Assembly: GCF_002216855.1 (NCBI RefSeq)
Contig: NZ_CP022355.1
Location: 1,158,695-1,222,694, forward strand
Source of the DNA: Paraphotobacterium marinum
GTDB taxonomy: Bacteria; Pseudomonadota; Gammaproteobacteria; Enterobacterales; Vibrionaceae
Reading direction: 5' to 3'
Length of the DNA stretch: 64,000 bases
Part shown: one piece after another, positions 10,307 through 20,665 of the stretch
How the letters are laid out: the number at the start of each line of letters is the position of its first letter
How positions within the stretch are numbered: the first letter of the stretch is position 1
Translations under genes and position numbers: made by a program
The notes under the pieces: model-generated
Told to the model about the DNA's origin: nothing
The model's database searches: none
What the model saw: the letters and a program-made list of their open reading frames with translations, nothing else

Positions 10307-10494
10307 TTCATTTTAATAAAATTTTAAAATTTATATATTTAATATTATTTAAATTTTAATAGAAAGTACATCATATTTAAAAAAAATTGAAAATATAATT
10401 TATCATACTGAGACTAAACTAGTTATAAAATTAACTCTAGTGTGATAAAATAAAAAAAAAATTCACATACTTCTATCTAAAGGATTTATCAATA

Positions 10495-13083
10495 ATGAGT
10501 GATAAAGCTAGTGCAATAACACCAATTAATATCGAAGATGAACTTCAAAACTCATATTTAGATTATGCGATGTCTGTTATAGTTGGGAGAGCATTACCTG
10601 ACGTAAGAGATGGTTTAAAACCAGTTCATAGGCGAGTTTTATACGCCATGAATGGATTAAATAATGATTATAATAAACCTTACAAGAAATCGGCTCGTGT
10701 AGTTGGTGATGTAATTGGTAAATACCATCCGCATGGCGATACTGCTGTTTATGATGCTATTGTCCGTATGGCGCAGCCATTTTCATTAAGATATATGCTT
10801 GTTGATGGACAAGGAAATTTTGGCTCTGTTGACGGGGATTCACCTGCGGCTATGAGATATACAGAAGTTCGTATGACTAAATTGTCTCATAAATTATTGG
10901 CAGATATTGATAAAGAAACAGTTGATTTTGGACTAAACTATGATGAAACAGAAAAAATTCCCGAAGTTTTGCCAACTAGAGTACCCAATTTACTTATAAA
11001 TGGCTCATCAGGTATTGCTGTGGGAATGGCTACAAATATTCCACCACATAATTTAGGTGAAGTTGTTGATGGTTGTATTAAGTTAATCGATAATGAAAAT
11101 ATTACGACTCAGGAATTAATGGAGGTTATTCCAGGCCCAGACTTTCCAACTGCTGGAATTATAAGCGGTCAACAAGGTATTATTGATGCTTACAACACGG
11201 GGCGTGGCAAAGTGTACATGCGAGCCCAAACAGATATTGAAGTAAGTTCAAATGGTAAAGAAACAATCGTAATTACTGAAATTCCTTACCAAGTGAATAA
11301 AGCTCGTTTGATAGAAAAAATTGCAGAATTAGTTAAAGATAAAAAAATTGAAGGTATAAGTGCTTTAAGAGATGAGTCCGATAAAGATGGAATGAGGATT
11401 GTAATTGAATCTAAACGTGATGCCTCAGCTGAAGTAATTCTTAATAATTTATTCAACCACACTCAATTACAGTGTACATTTGGTATAAATATGGTTGCAT
11501 TAGATAATGGCCAGCCAAAACTATTTACCTTAAAAAAAATGTTAACAGCTTTTGTTAATCATAGAAGAGAAGTAGTAACAAGAAGAACAATTTTTGAATT
11601 GAAAAAAGCTAGAGATAGAGCACATATATTAGAAGGTTTAGCTGTAGCACTGGTTAATATAGATGAAATTATAGAATTAATTAAGAATTCGGAAACATCA
11701 CAAGTAGCAAAAAATGAACTTACGAATCAAGGTTGGAGTTTAGGTGAAGTAAAGGCGTTATTATTTCAAAGTGATAATGAACAAAATGTAGCGAAGCCTG
11801 ATTGGCTTGAAGATGGATTTGGAGTTATTTCTGATAAATATTACCTAACAGAACAACAAGCGCAAGCAATCCTAGATATGCGCTTACATCGATTAACAGG
11901 GCTTGAGCATCAAAAGATTTTTGATGAATATAAATCTTTACTCGAACAAATTAGAGAATTGATTCATATTTTAAATAGTCGTCAAAGGTTAATGGAGATT
12001 ATTCGAGAAGAATTGCTTGAAATACGAGAAGAATTTGCTGACTCAAGAAGAACCGTAATATCATCAGCGATACATGATATAGATTTAGAAGATCTTATTA
12101 GACCAGAAGAAGTTGTACTAACACTATCACATGAAGGTTATGTCAAGTATCAACTTTTAACTGAGTATGAAGCACAAAGAAGAGGTGGAAGGGGTAAGTC
12201 AGCTACATCAATGAAAGACACTGATTTTATTGAAAAGCTTATTGTTGCGAATACACATGATAGTATATTATGTTTTTCAACAAGAGGTCGATTGTATTGG
12301 TTGAAGGTTTATCAATTACCTCAGGCTAGTCGAGCTGCGAAAGGTAAGCCAATAGTTAATTTACTGCCATTACAAGAAGACGAAAGAATAACCGCTATTT
12401 TGCCAGTTAAAAGCTTCACTAATGATCACTTTGTTGTGATGGCAACTGCTCATGGAGTAGTAAAGAAAACAGCTTTAGATGCATTTAGTAGGCCAAGAGC
12501 TGGCGGTATCATTGCTATAAATTTACGTGATGGTGATTCCTTAATAGGAGTTTCCATAACAAGCGGAACAAATAATATTATGTTATTTTCAAAGAAAGGG
12601 AAAGTTGTAAATTTCCATGAAGATAACATAAGAGCTATGGGTAGAAGCGCTACAGGAGTTAGAGGAATAAACCTTGACAAAGACGAAGTTGTTTCGTTAA
12701 TTATTCCAAATGAAAATGGTGATGTGCTAACAATCACTCAAAATGGATTTGGAAAAAGGACAGATATAAGTGAATATCCAGTCAAAGGAAGAGCAAATAA
12801 AGGAATTATTTCTATTAAAATATCTGAAAGAAATGGTTTAGTTGTTGGGGCTGTTCAGGTTCAAGAGTCTGATGAATTTATGATGATTACTGATCAGGGA
12901 ACATTGGTTAGAACAAGGGTTTCTGAAGTAAGTCGTATCGGAAGAAATACACAAGGTGTTACTTTGATTAAAACATCTGATAAGGAACATGTTGTTGGTA
13001 TTCAGAAAATTGAAGAAGCAATTTTTCAAAAAGATGATGTAATTGATGATGATGAAAAAACCAATAATTTGAATAATGAGTGA
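10495..13083 (+). CDS. gyrA: DNA gyrase subunit A
   Basis: Catalytic subunit of DNA gyrase (A2B2), which introduces negative supercoils using ATP hydrolysed by GyrB. The product is 862 residues. The winged-helix breakage-reunion domain carries the active-site tyrosine in [10 protein letters not shown] near residue 122. The GyrA-box QRRGGRGKS near residue 561 begins the DNA-wrapping beta-pinwheel. The quinolone-determining segment reads [13 protein letters not shown], with threonine where E. coli has Ser83, a natural variant in several genera. The C-terminal tail is acidic. An AAGGA ribosome site precedes the ATG. serC begins within a few bases of the TGA stop. Confidence 0.97.
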   Translation: MSDKASAITPINIEDELQNSYLDYAMSVIVGRALPDVRDGLKPVHRRVLYAMNGLNNDYNKPYKKSARVVGDVIGKYHPHGDTAVYDAIVRMAQPFSLRYMLVDGQGNFGSVDGDSPAAMRYTEVRMTKLSHKLLADIDKETVDFGLNYDETEKIPEVLPTRVPNLLINGSSGIAVGMATNIPPHNLGEVVDGCIKLIDNENITTQELMEVIPGPDFPTAGIISGQQGIIDAYNTGRGKVYMRAQTDIEVSSNGKETIVITEIPYQVNKARLIEKIAELVKDKKIEGISALRDESDKDGMRIVIESKRDASAEVILNNLFNHTQLQCTFGINMVALDNGQPKLFTLKKMLTAFVNHRREVVTRRTIFELKKARDRAHILEGLAVALVNIDEIIELIKNSETSQVAKNELTNQGWSLGEVKALLFQSDNEQNVAKPDWLEDGFGVISDKYYLTEQQAQAILDMRLHRLTGLEHQKIFDEYKSLLEQIRELIHILNSRQRLMEIIREELLEIREEFADSRRTVISSAIHDIDLEDLIRPEEVVLTLSHEGYVKYQLLTEYEAQRRGGRGKSATSMKDTDFIEKLIVANTHDSILCFSTRGRLYWLKVYQLPQASRAAKGKPIVNLLPLQEDERITAILPVKSFTNDHFVVMATAHGVVKKTALDAFSRPRAGGIIAINLRDGDSLIGVSITSGTNNIMLFSKKGKVVNFHEDNIRAMGRSATGVRGINLDKDEVVSLIIPNENGDVLTITQNGFGKRTDISEYPVKGRANKGIISIKISERNGLVVGAVQVQESDEFMMITDQGTLVRTRVSEVSRIGRNTQGVTLIKTSDKEHVVGIQKIEEAIFQKDDVIDDDEKTNNLNNE

Positions 13084-13091
13084 TCTTCAAA

Positions 13092-14177
13092 ATGATGAAA
13101 AATTATAATTTTTCAGCTGGGCCAGCTATGATCCCAGATGAAGTTAAAGTTCGTATGCAAAATGATCTATCTGGATGGAAAGTTCCAGGTATATCAGTTG
13201 CCGAAATAAGTCACAGATCATCAAGTTATATCGATCTCCTTGATGATACTAAAGAGCGATTTAAAAGTCTTTTAGACATCCCAAATGATTATGAGGTTTT
13301 ATTCTGTCATGGAGGTGCTCGAGCACAATTTTCAGCTGTGCCATTAAATTTAGTCAGTGAAAATGATAAGCCACAATATTTGAATGGAGGTTACTGGGCC
13401 CAAAGTGCTTATGATGAGGCTAGATTATTTTGTAATGCAAAACTTACATCAATTGAACAATATCATAATAAAGTTTATAGTTTGAAGCCCTGCGATGAGT
13501 GGGATATTGATATAGATGCACCATATATACATTTTTGTTCAAACGAAACATTAAATGGTATTGAAATAACGCAATTACCTGAACAAAATTTTCCTTTTAT
13601 TGCGGATATGACATCTAATATTTTGTCTAGACCAATAAATGTGAATAAATTTTCTATGATATATGCAGGTACTCAAAAAAATTTAGGTATTCCCGGGTTA
13701 AGTGTAATTATTTTGAAGAAATCTATTATTAATTCTGACAACGAGAGAGTTCCGAGCGTACTGAATTATAAAAAATTACTTGATAGTAACTCTCTATATA
13801 ATACCCCATCAACGTATGCAATTTATGTTACAAATCTTATTTTAAAATGGATTTCAAGTCGAGGTGGATTAATGAAAATATTTCATGAAAACCAAAAAAA
13901 AGCTGATTATTTATATAGCTACTTAGATAATTCACCTTATTATTCTAATAATGTTGATCCGAAATATAGATCTTTGATGAATGTTTCTTTTAATATTGAA
14001 GGTAACAACTTTTTAGATGAAAAGTTCATTGAGGCTGCTGAAAAAAATGGTTTACATTACCTCAAGGGACATAGAGCTATTGGAGGTATGCGGGCTTCTA
14101 TTTATAATGCAATGCCGTTTGAAGCTATTGAAAAACTAGTTAACTTTTTAGATTTATTCACAAAAAACATTAAGTAA
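13092..14177 (+). CDS. serC: Phosphoserine aminotransferase
   Basis: PLP enzyme that converts 3-phosphohydroxypyruvate to phosphoserine and also serves pyridoxine synthesis. The product is 361 residues from this start (E. coli 362). The family opening YNFSAGPAMIP is clear, FCHGGARAQFSAVPLN follows, and the PLP lysine lies in YAGTQKNLG near residue 196. HRAIGGMRASIYNAMP at the C-terminus is strongly conserved. The frame opens at a GTG (13080), but homology starts at the paired ATGs (13092 or 13095). The gyrA-serC-aroA-cmk-rpsA order is common in Vibrio/Shewanella-type genomes. Confidence 0.95.
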   Translation: MMKNYNFSAGPAMIPDEVKVRMQNDLSGWKVPGISVAEISHRSSSYIDLLDDTKERFKSLLDIPNDYEVLFCHGGARAQFSAVPLNLVSENDKPQYLNGGYWAQSAYDEARLFCNAKLTSIEQYHNKVYSLKPCDEWDIDIDAPYIHFCSNETLNGIEITQLPEQNFPFIADMTSNILSRPINVNKFSMIYAGTQKNLGIPGLSVIILKKSIINSDNERVPSVLNYKKLLDSNSLYNTPSTYAIYVTNLILKWISSRGGLMKIFHENQKKADYLYSYLDNSPYYSNNVDPKYRSLMNVSFNIEGNNFLDEKFIEAAEKNGLHYLKGHRAIGGMRASIYNAMPFEAIEKLVNFLDLFTKNIK

Positions 14178-14183
14178 ATATTT

Positions 14184-15482
14184 ATGAAAAAATTGAAGAT
14201 AGAACCTATTCAAAGTGTGTCGGGAGAATTGGATATACCAGGTTCGAAAAGTATTTCTAATAGAGTCCTCTTAATTGCAGCATTGGCATCGGGAAATTGT
14301 CATATTCATAATCTTCTGGATAGTGATGATGTAAGTTATATGTTAGACGCTTTAAAAAAACTTGGCATTAATTTAAGCCTAAGTGATGATAAAACACAGT
14401 GCTCTGTTGTTGGCAATGCAGGTTTATTTAAAAATAATGAAAGTTTGGAATTATATCTTGGAAATGCCGGTACAGCGATGAGACCTCTTGTTGCAGCATT
14501 AGCTTTTTCAGGTGGTGAATATCTTTTATGCGGCGAACCAAGAATGCATGAAAGACCGATTGGCGATCTAGTAGAAAGTTTAAGTCAACTAGGCGCAAAT
14601 ATTCAATACCTTAATGAATGTGGATATCCACCATTAAAAATTAAAAAAAGTAATTTAAGTGGTTCTGATAATATATTCATTAAAGGAAATATATCTAGCC
14701 AGTTTTTAACCGCTATTTTAATAGTAGCCCCAATGTTGAAAAAAAGGATTCTAATTAACATTGAAGATGAACTTGTTTCTAAGCCATATATTGACATTAC
14801 TTTAAAGATTATGGAGGATTTTGGGGTTACAGTAATTAATAATAATTATAAAACTTTTGAAATTAATGGAAATCAAGAATATACGTCGCCTTCTTCATAT
14901 TATATTGAAGGTGATGCATCTTCTGCCTCTTATTTTGTTGCTGCTGCTGCCATATCAGGAGGAACATTAAAAATCAATGGAATCGGGAATAAAAGTATTC
15001 AGGGTGATATTGGCTTTCTGGATTTGGTAGAAGATAGTGGGGCTAAAATTGAAAGATTCGATAATTATGTTAGAGTTACCTCTACAAAAAAAATTCATCC
15101 AATTGATAGGGATCTAAATCATATACCAGATGCAGCAATGACGGCATTAATCTTAGGATTATTTTCAGGAAAAAAAACTGTTATTAGAAATATTTATAAT
15201 TGGCGAGTAAAAGAAACAGATAGATTAAGTGCAATGACACATGAATTAAGAAAAATAGGTGCAGAGGTTGTTGAAGGAAAAGATTTTATTGAAGTATCGC
15301 CAATTCAAAAATTTAATGTAGCTGAAATAGAAACATATAATGATCATAGAATGGCAATGTGTTTTTCTTTAATTGCTCTTTCAGGAACATGTGTCACTAT
15401 TAAGAATCCATCATGTGTAAATAAAACTTTTCCTAATTTTTTTGATATTCTTGATTCAGTTGCGATAAGAACGGTGGTTTGA
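14184..15482 (+). CDS. aroA: EPSP synthase (3-phosphoshikimate 1-carboxyvinyltransferase)
   Basis: Shikimate pathway enzyme joining phosphoenolpyruvate to shikimate-3-phosphate. The product is 432 residues, normal for the family. Substrate-binding motifs are present: PGSKSISNR (about residues 20-28), GNAGTAMRPL near residue 94, RMHERPIGDL near residue 119, and RVKETDRLSAM with the later YNDHRMAMCF. The NAGTAMRP signature marks a class I enzyme. It lies 6 bases after serC, so the two are co-transcribed as in E. coli. The TGA stop at 15480-15482 is followed by 56 bases before cmk. Confidence 0.96.
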   Translation: MKKLKIEPIQSVSGELDIPGSKSISNRVLLIAALASGNCHIHNLLDSDDVSYMLDALKKLGINLSLSDDKTQCSVVGNAGLFKNNESLELYLGNAGTAMRPLVAALAFSGGEYLLCGEPRMHERPIGDLVESLSQLGANIQYLNECGYPPLKIKKSNLSGSDNIFIKGNISSQFLTAILIVAPMLKKRILINIEDELVSKPYIDITLKIMEDFGVTVINNNYKTFEINGNQEYTSPSSYYIEGDASSASYFVAAAAISGGTLKINGIGNKSIQGDIGFLDLVEDSGAKIERFDNYVRVTSTKKIHPIDRDLNHIPDAAMTALILGLFSGKKTVIRNIYNWRVKETDRLSAMTHELRKIGAEVVEGKDFIEVSPIQKFNVAEIETYNDHRMAMCFSLIALSGTCVTIKNPSCVNKTFPNFFDILDSVAIRTVV

Positions 15483-15538
15483 TTGAGTAGCTTAAAATTA
15501 AAAAATATGCAGTTATTAAAATAAAAATGAGATTAAAG

Positions 15539-16219
15539 ATGAATAATTTAATAGTTCCTGTAATAACTATAGATGGTCCAAGTGGAGCGGGAAAGGGTAC
15601 AGTAAGTCAAATACTCTCAGAAAAATTAGGTTGGAATTTATTAGATTCAGGCTCACTATATAGAATTGTAGCATATGCCATTTTAAAGAATCACATTAAT
15701 CTAGATGATCAGGTTTGTATTGAACAATTAATCAAATCTATTGATATAACCTATAATGTAACTGAATCATCTACGGAAGTTTTGTTAGATGATAAAAATA
15801 TTACAAATTACTTAAGGGATGAAAAGATAGGTGAAACTGCGTCTGTTATTGCTGCAAATGAGATTGTTCGAGGATATTTAATTCAGAAACAAAAAGATTT
15901 CGCAAAGCCTCCGGGCTTAATTGCTGATGGTAGAGATATGGGAACTGTTATTTTTCCTAATGCTTTATTAAAGATATTTCTTGATGCTTCACCTGAAGAA
16001 AGAGCAAGAAGAAGAACTAAACAATTGCAAGATAAGGGTTTAGATGTTAATATTGATGAAATTTTAGCTAATATAATAGATAGGGATCAAAGAGATCGTA
16101 ATAGAAGCATATCTCCGTTAGTTCCAGCAGATAATGCAATTGTAATAGATTCCACTAATTTGTCTATAAATGATGTTGTTAGCTATATCTTAGAGTCTTA
16201 TGCTCTATTAAGAAAATAA
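15539..16219 (+). CDS. cmk: Cytidylate kinase
   Basis: Phosphorylates CMP and dCMP with ATP, recycling nucleotides. The product is 226 residues from the second ATG (E. coli 227). The P-loop GPSGAGKGT follows VITIDG near the N-terminus. The NMP-binding region and the LID arginines (SPEERARRRTKQL) near residue 153 are intact, and the C-terminal DRDQRDRNRSISPL motif is conserved. The frame also allows an ATG four codons upstream at 15527, which aligns less well. It lies upstream of rpsA as in most gammaproteobacteria. Confidence 0.95.
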   Translation: MNNLIVPVITIDGPSGAGKGTVSQILSEKLGWNLLDSGSLYRIVAYAILKNHINLDDQVCIEQLIKSIDITYNVTESSTEVLLDDKNITNYLRDEKIGETASVIAANEIVRGYLIQKQKDFAKPPGLIADGRDMGTVIFPNALLKIFLDASPEERARRRTKQLQDKGLDVNIDEILANIIDRDQRDRNRSISPLVPADNAIVIDSTNLSINDVVSYILESYALLRK

Positions 16220-16313
16220 ATTTACTATTAATTTCAAGGACCGAAATTAATTACTTTAACAGCCCCATGTGGTAGGAAACTACGTGGATGTTTATAAAAT
16301 GAAGATAAAATAC
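16220..16313 (+). promoter_or_regulatory. rpsA leader with two GGA-loop hairpins (S1 autoregulation element)
   Basis: The leader between cmk and rpsA folds into two clear hairpins. The first, 16227-16251, has a 9-bp stem ATTAATTTC/GAAATTAAT around loop AAGGACC. The second, 16265-16287, has a 9-bp stem CCATGTGGT/ACTACGTGG with two G-U pairs around loop AGGAA. Both expose GGA in the apical loop, and no canonical Shine-Dalgarno precedes the ATG, only a weak GAAG. This is the architecture described for gammaproteobacterial rpsA leaders, where excess S1 represses its own translation. The structure is read by eye and not computed. Confidence 0.8.
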
Positions 16314-17987
16314 ATGACAGAATCTTTTGCTCAACTTTTTGAAGAATCACTTAAAGAAATTGAAACACGTCCAGGAACAATTGTTAAGGGCACTGTAGTT
16401 GCTATTGATAATGGTTACGTTCTGGTTGATGCCGGTCTTAAATCTGAATCAGCTATCCCAGCAGAACAATTTAAAAATGCATCAGGCGATCTTGAAATTG
16501 AAATTGGTACTGAAGTAGACGTTGCTTTAGATGCGATTGAAGATGGATTTGGTGAAACTCAGTTATCACGTGAAAAAGCCAAACGCCATGAAGCTTGGAT
16601 TGTTTTAGAAAATGCTTATGAAAAAGCAGAAACTATTCTTGGTATTATTAATGGTAAAGTTAAGGGTGGATTTACGGTTGAACTAAATGGTATAAGAGCA
16701 TTTTTACCTGGTTCTTTAGTAGATGTTAGACCTGTTAGAGAGACTCTACATCTAGAAAATAAAGAACTTGAATTCAAAGTAATAAAACTTGACCAGAAAC
16801 GTAATAATGTAGTTGTATCACGTCGTGCAGTCATTGAATCAGAAAATAGTGTTGAAAGAGATGAGTTACTAGCTTCTTTACAAGAAGGTATGGAAGTTAA
16901 AGGTATTATTAAAAATTTAACTGACTACGGTGCTTTTGTTGATTTAGGCGGTGTTGACGGGTTATTGCATATAACTGATATGGCTTGGAAAAGAGTGAAA
17001 CACCCAAGTGAAATAGTTAATGTTGGTGATGAAGTTAAGGTCAAAGTTTTAAAATTTGATCGTGATAGAACTCGTGTATCTCTGGGATTAAAGCAATTAG
17101 GTGAAGATCCTTGGATTGCAATTGCTAAAAGATATCCTGAAGGTAAACGTTTGTCTGGAAGAGTAACTAACTTAACTGATTATGGTTGTTTCGTTGAAAT
17201 TGAAGAAGGTGTGGAAGGTTTAGTGCATGTTTCTGAAATGGATTGGACAAATAAGAACATTCATCCGTCTAAAGTAGTAAATGTTGGCGATGAAGCTGAA
17301 GTTATGGTTTTAGAAATAGATGAAGAAAGAAGACGAATTAGCCTAGGTCTGAAACAATGTAAAGCAAACCCTTGGCAACAATTTGCTGATGCACAGGAAA
17401 AAGGCGATAAAGTTACTGGAAAGATTAAATCAATTACAGATTTTGGTATTTTCATCGGCTTAGAAGGTGGTATTGATGGCTTAGTGCATTTATCTGATAT
17501 TTCATGGAATGTCGCTGGAGAAGATGCAGTAAGAGACTTTAAGAAAGGTGATGAAATATCTGCTGTAGTGCTTGCAGTAGATGCTGAAAGAGAAAGAATT
17601 TCTTTAGGGATTAAGCAAATTGAAGAAGACCCTTTTAATCAATGGACAGCTGACAATAAGAAAGGTGCAGTGGTTAAAGGTAAAGTAATTGAAGTTGATA
17701 CTAAAGGTGCAACTGTATCTTTGGATAATGGTGTTGAAGGTTACATTAGAGCATCTGAAGCATCTAGAGATCGTGTCGAGGACGCTACTTTAGTTCTTGC
17801 GACTGGTGACGAAGTAGAAGCTAAATTTACTGGTGTAGATCGTAAGAATAGAGTTATACACCTTTCAATTAAAGCAAAAGACGCTGCTGAAGAGCAGGAA
17901 GCTATGGCTAGTGTTAATAGTAAAAAAGATGATCAGAATTTTACTAATGCAATGGCTGATGCTTTCAAAGCAGCGAAAAGTGAGTAA
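16314..17987 (+). CDS. rpsA: 30S ribosomal protein S1
   Basis: RNA-binding ribosomal protein that brings mRNA to the 30S subunit, especially where Shine-Dalgarno pairing is weak. The product is 557 residues, the same as E. coli, beginning [13 protein letters not shown] and containing six S1 (OB-fold) repeats. The repeats with the [10 protein letters not shown]-like signature recur near residues 200, 285, 372 and 459. The frame is open 15 codons further upstream, but that segment covers the regulatory leader. Codon use looks more regular than its neighbours, as expected for a highly expressed gene. Confidence 0.97.
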   Translation: MTESFAQLFEESLKEIETRPGTIVKGTVVAIDNGYVLVDAGLKSESAIPAEQFKNASGDLEIEIGTEVDVALDAIEDGFGETQLSREKAKRHEAWIVLENAYEKAETILGIINGKVKGGFTVELNGIRAFLPGSLVDVRPVRETLHLENKELEFKVIKLDQKRNNVVVSRRAVIESENSVERDELLASLQEGMEVKGIIKNLTDYGAFVDLGGVDGLLHITDMAWKRVKHPSEIVNVGDEVKVKVLKFDRDRTRVSLGLKQLGEDPWIAIAKRYPEGKRLSGRVTNLTDYGCFVEIEEGVEGLVHVSEMDWTNKNIHPSKVVNVGDEAEVMVLEIDEERRRISLGLKQCKANPWQQFADAQEKGDKVTGKIKSITDFGIFIGLEGGIDGLVHLSDISWNVAGEDAVRDFKKGDEISAVVLAVDAERERISLGIKQIEEDPFNQWTADNKKGAVVKGKVIEVDTKGATVSLDNGVEGYIRASEASRDRVEDATLVLATGDEVEAKFTGVDRKNRVIHLSIKAKDAAEEQEAMASVNSKKDDQNFTNAMADAFKAAKSE

Positions 17988-18000
17988 ACACTAAAAAAAA

Positions 18001-18038
18001 TAATATCTATTATAAAATATAAGTTATAATAGATATTA
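18001..18038. repeat. Perfect 15-bp inverted repeat between rpsA and ihfB
   Basis: TAATATCTATTATAA at 18001-18015 pairs perfectly with its complement at 18024-18038 across an 8-base loop. It starts 13 bases after the rpsA stop and ends 24 bases before the ihfB start. It is very AT-rich and has no T-tract, so it is not a standard terminator. It may protect the rpsA 3' end or act as an attenuator or operator for ihfB. Confidence 0.6.
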
Positions 18039-18062
18039 GTCAGTAAATTTTGGAGCTTATTC

Positions 18063-18341
18063 ATGACAAAATCCGAACTTATTGAATCTTTATGTTCTTT
18101 AAAGATTCACCTGTCTTCTAAGCAACTTGAAGATTCAATAAATGTTATTGTTGAGTCTATGTCTCAAACTCTTGAAAGTGGAGATAGAATTGAGGTTAGG
18201 GGATTTGGTAGTTTTTCTCTTCATTTTAGGGAAGCAAGGATGGGTAGAAATCCAAAAACTGGCGAAAAAGTCCAGTTAGATGGCAAATATGTCCCGCACT
18301 TTAAACCAGGTAAAGAACTCAGAGAAAGAGTTGATTACTAG
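18063..18341 (+). CDS. ihfB: Integration host factor, beta subunit
   Basis: DNA-bending nucleoid protein that pairs with IhfA. The product is 92 residues (E. coli 94). It has the HU/IHF fold, with [18 protein letters not shown] (about residues 46-63) holding the beta-arm with the intercalating proline, and [11 protein letters not shown] at the C-terminus. FGSFSLH-type residues distinguish IhfB from HU. It lies downstream of rpsA, the standard position, and is followed by a strong terminator. Confidence 0.95.
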   Translation: MTKSELIESLCSLKIHLSSKQLEDSINVIVESMSQTLESGDRIEVRGFGSFSLHFREARMGRNPKTGEKVQLDGKYVPHFKPGKELRERVDY

Positions 18342-18348
18342 TGTATCT

Positions 18349-18373
18349 AAAAGCGCTTCAAAGCGCTTTTTTT
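18349..18373 (+). terminator. Rho-independent terminator after ihfB
   Basis: AAAAGCGC and GCGCTTTT form a GC-centred stem with a 6-base loop, followed by more T residues (seven in total). It begins 8 bases after the ihfB stop and closes the gyrA-to-ihfB group. Confidence 0.85.
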
Positions 18374-18471
18374 GAATATATCTATTTTGATTTAATAATA
18401 TTAATCGTAATTTTTTTAATTTAGTTATACTAGTTAAAATGAGTTGATTTTAATAGCTTTGGGTAACAAAG

Positions 18472-18753
18472 ATGAAGTTTTTTAATGGTTTTTTATTAGC
18501 TATTGCCCTTATAATTGTATTGGCGCTGGGGTTTTACAATGATGAAGTCGTGACTCTGAATTATTTGTTTGGTTCACACCAGATCACACTTTCTTTATTA
18601 ATTGGTTTTTCTTTTGCAGCAGGATTTATAATTTGCTGGTTATTTTGCATTACAAGTTTGTTGAAAAATAAGTTTGAAGTAAGAAAATTGAAAAAAAAAA
18701 TAAATAAGTCAATAAATACAACTGAAGAGCCAAAAATAGACAATGATAAGTAA
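18472..18753 (+). CDS. lapA: Lipopolysaccharide assembly protein A
   Basis: Small inner-membrane protein of 93 residues (YciS/LapA, DUF1049). Two hydrophobic segments, about residues 5-22 and 40-62, are joined by a short loop with the NDEVVTLNYLFG motif typical of the family, followed by a basic, charged cytoplasmic tail. In E. coli, LapA and LapB together tune LPS synthesis by controlling FtsH degradation of LpxC. It lies 30 bases upstream of lapB on the same strand, the conserved pairing. Short length makes motif evidence modest, but the synteny is strong. Confidence 0.87.
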   Translation: MKFFNGFLLAIALIIVLALGFYNDEVVTLNYLFGSHQITLSLLIGFSFAAGFIICWLFCITSLLKNKFEVRKLKKKINKSINTTEEPKIDNDK

Positions 18754-18783
18754 TACTGAATTATCTGAGAAAATTAAGAATTA

Positions 18784-19950
18784 ATGTTTGATTTACTTTT
18801 TTTACTTTTACCCATAGCTGCTGGTTACGGTTGGTATATGGGCAGTAGAAGTGTTCGAGAGAAAAAAGAAGAGGATTCATATAATATTTCAAAAAATTAT
18901 ATTCAAGGGTTAAATTTACTGTTAGCTGATAAAACAGAAAAGGCTCTTGAAGTATTTATTAATTTATTGGAGCTTGATGATGATACCTTAGATACTCACT
19001 TAACTTTAGGCAATTTATTTCGTCAAAATGGTGAAATTGAAAAAGCTATAAAAATTCATAAAAGCTTATTAAGTAGGGATGGTTTAACTTTTAATCAAAA
19101 CTCATTGATACTTCAAGAACTCGCAAAAGATTATTACTCCGTTGGTTTGTATGATAGATCTGAAAAAATTTATTCTAAGCTTTTGGAACAAAACTATGAT
19201 AATTTGAATGCATTACAAAATCTAGCAAACATATATATTAGAACTAGAGATTGGGAAAAAGCCATTTCAATAACAAAAATAAATAATAATATTGAAAAAA
19301 AACAACAAAAAACTCAAATTGCACAATTTTATTGTGAGCTCGCATGTAATGAATTTGACATAGGTAACTACGCTAAAACAGAATCTCTTGTTAAGAAAGC
19401 GCTATCTGAAAACCCTAATTGTGTCAGAGCCTCATTATTAATGTGCGACATTCTCAGTAACTCTAAACAAGAAAAAAAATTATTTAAACAACTCGAATTG
19501 ATTGTGAAACAAGATATTCGTTTTGTAACAGAAATACGCCCATTCCTTGTAAATCTCATTGATAAAATACCTTATAAAGAAATAACTGACTTTTTTGATA
19601 TATTAATATCAAATAAAGCTGGTACTTCATTTGATATTATGTACTCTAATTTAATCGAAAAAAAAGAAGGCTTTTCTAAGGCACTTGCTTTTATGGACAA
19701 GCAAATCAATGCAAACCCCTCAATGAGAAATTTTGCACATTTAATTTTGTTTTATATTAAGAGCTCATCAAATGCACAAGAAAAAAACAATTTAATTAAA
19801 TTACAAGCTTTGGTTCAAGAAGAAATTAAAACTTTAGCAAAATATCAATGTAACAACTGTGGTTTTGAAACAAACACACTTTTTTGGAATTGTCCTTCCT
19901 GTCATAGTTGGGAGACTATTATTCCTGTTAGAGGATTAAAAGGCGAATAA
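18784..19950 (+). CDS. lapB: Lipopolysaccharide assembly protein B (TPR, rubredoxin-like)
   Basis: LapB/YciM of 388 residues (E. coli 389). An N-terminal membrane anchor (LLFLLLPIAAGYGWYMG) is followed by TPR helices over most of the protein. A C-terminal rubredoxin-type metal site carries two CXXC pairs (CNNCGF and CPSCHSW). In E. coli it tethers FtsH to LpxC and so limits LPS production. It works alongside MsbA and LpxK encoded elsewhere in this window. It is followed after 16 bases by pyrF, the same order as in E. coli. Confidence 0.94.
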   Translation: MFDLLFLLLPIAAGYGWYMGSRSVREKKEEDSYNISKNYIQGLNLLLADKTEKALEVFINLLELDDDTLDTHLTLGNLFRQNGEIEKAIKIHKSLLSRDGLTFNQNSLILQELAKDYYSVGLYDRSEKIYSKLLEQNYDNLNALQNLANIYIRTRDWEKAISITKINNNIEKKQQKTQIAQFYCELACNEFDIGNYAKTESLVKKALSENPNCVRASLLMCDILSNSKQEKKLFKQLELIVKQDIRFVTEIRPFLVNLIDKIPYKEITDFFDILISNKAGTSFDIMYSNLIEKKEGFSKALAFMDKQINANPSMRNFAHLILFYIKSSSNAQEKNNLIKLQALVQEEIKTLAKYQCNNCGFETNTLFWNCPSCHSWETIIPVRGLKGE

Positions 19951-19966
19951 ATAAAGGAGAAAAACT

Positions 19967-20665
19967 TTGAAAAACAAAAATATTATTGTAGCTCTGGATT
20001 ATGATTCTGAGTATAAAGCTTTAACTTTCCTTGATTCAATAGATCCTTGCAGCTGCCGAATTAAAGTGGGGAAAGAAATGTTCACATTATTTGGCCCCTC
20101 ATTAATTAAAAGTATTCATGCTAGGGGGTTTTCAGTTTTTTTGGATTTGAAATTTCATGATATTCCGAACACATGCGCAAATGCGGTTCGAGCAGCTGCT
20201 GATCTTGGAGTTTGGATGGTTAACGTTCATGCATCAGGGGGAGAAAAAATGATGTCTGCTGCAAAAAAAATAATAGAGCCTTATGGAAATGATAAGCCTT
20301 TATTAATTGCAGTAACTGTCTTAACTAGCTTTAGCCCATCGGATCTCATATCTATTGGTATAAATAATTCAACTAATGAACAGGTGCTTCATTTAGCCAA
20401 ATTAGCTCATCAATGTGAACTTGATGGTGTTGTTTGCTCAGCACTAGAAACACCTTTGATTAAGCAACATATTGATAAAAGCTTTCTTACAGTTACACCC
20501 GGCATAAGAATGGATAATGATAATGTAAATGACCAAAGCCGAGTTATGTCACCATTTAATGCGATAAAAAATGGAGCAGATTATCTTGTTATTGGTAGAA
20601 GCATAACAAGTTCAGAAAAGCCATCTTCAGTATTGGATAGTATTATTTCGTCTATTCAAAACTAA
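19967..20665 (+). CDS. pyrF: Orotidine 5'-phosphate decarboxylase
   Basis: Final step of UMP synthesis, converting OMP to UMP. The product is 232 residues and forms a TIM barrel. The catalytic Lys-Asp network is in DLKFHDIPNT (about residues 60-69), and TPGIRMD with IGRSIT near the C-terminus binds phosphate. The start is TTG at 19967, supported by a good AAGGAG site six bases upstream; no ATG gives a better N-terminus. The 3' end overlaps the convergent sapF end by 14 bases. Confidence 0.94.
   Translation: MKNKNIIVALDYDSEYKALTFLDSIDPCSCRIKVGKEMFTLFGPSLIKSIHARGFSVFLDLKFHDIPNTCANAVRAAADLGVWMVNVHASGGEKMMSAAKKIIEPYGNDKPLLIAVTVLTSFSPSDLISIGINNSTNEQVLHLAKLAHQCELDGVVCSALETPLIKQHIDKSFLTVTPGIRMDNDNVNDQSRVMSPFNAIKNGADYLVIGRSITSSEKPSSVLDSIISSIQN

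Noticed and set aside
10735-10770. Thr in place of Ser83 in GyrA as a quinolone-resistance mutation
   Set aside because: Threonine is the natural residue in several wild-type genera, and Asp87 is kept.
12450-13029. Open frames on the minus strand within gyrA and similar shadow frames elsewhere
   Set aside because: They lie inside strongly conserved genes, lack ribosome sites and have no recognisable homology.
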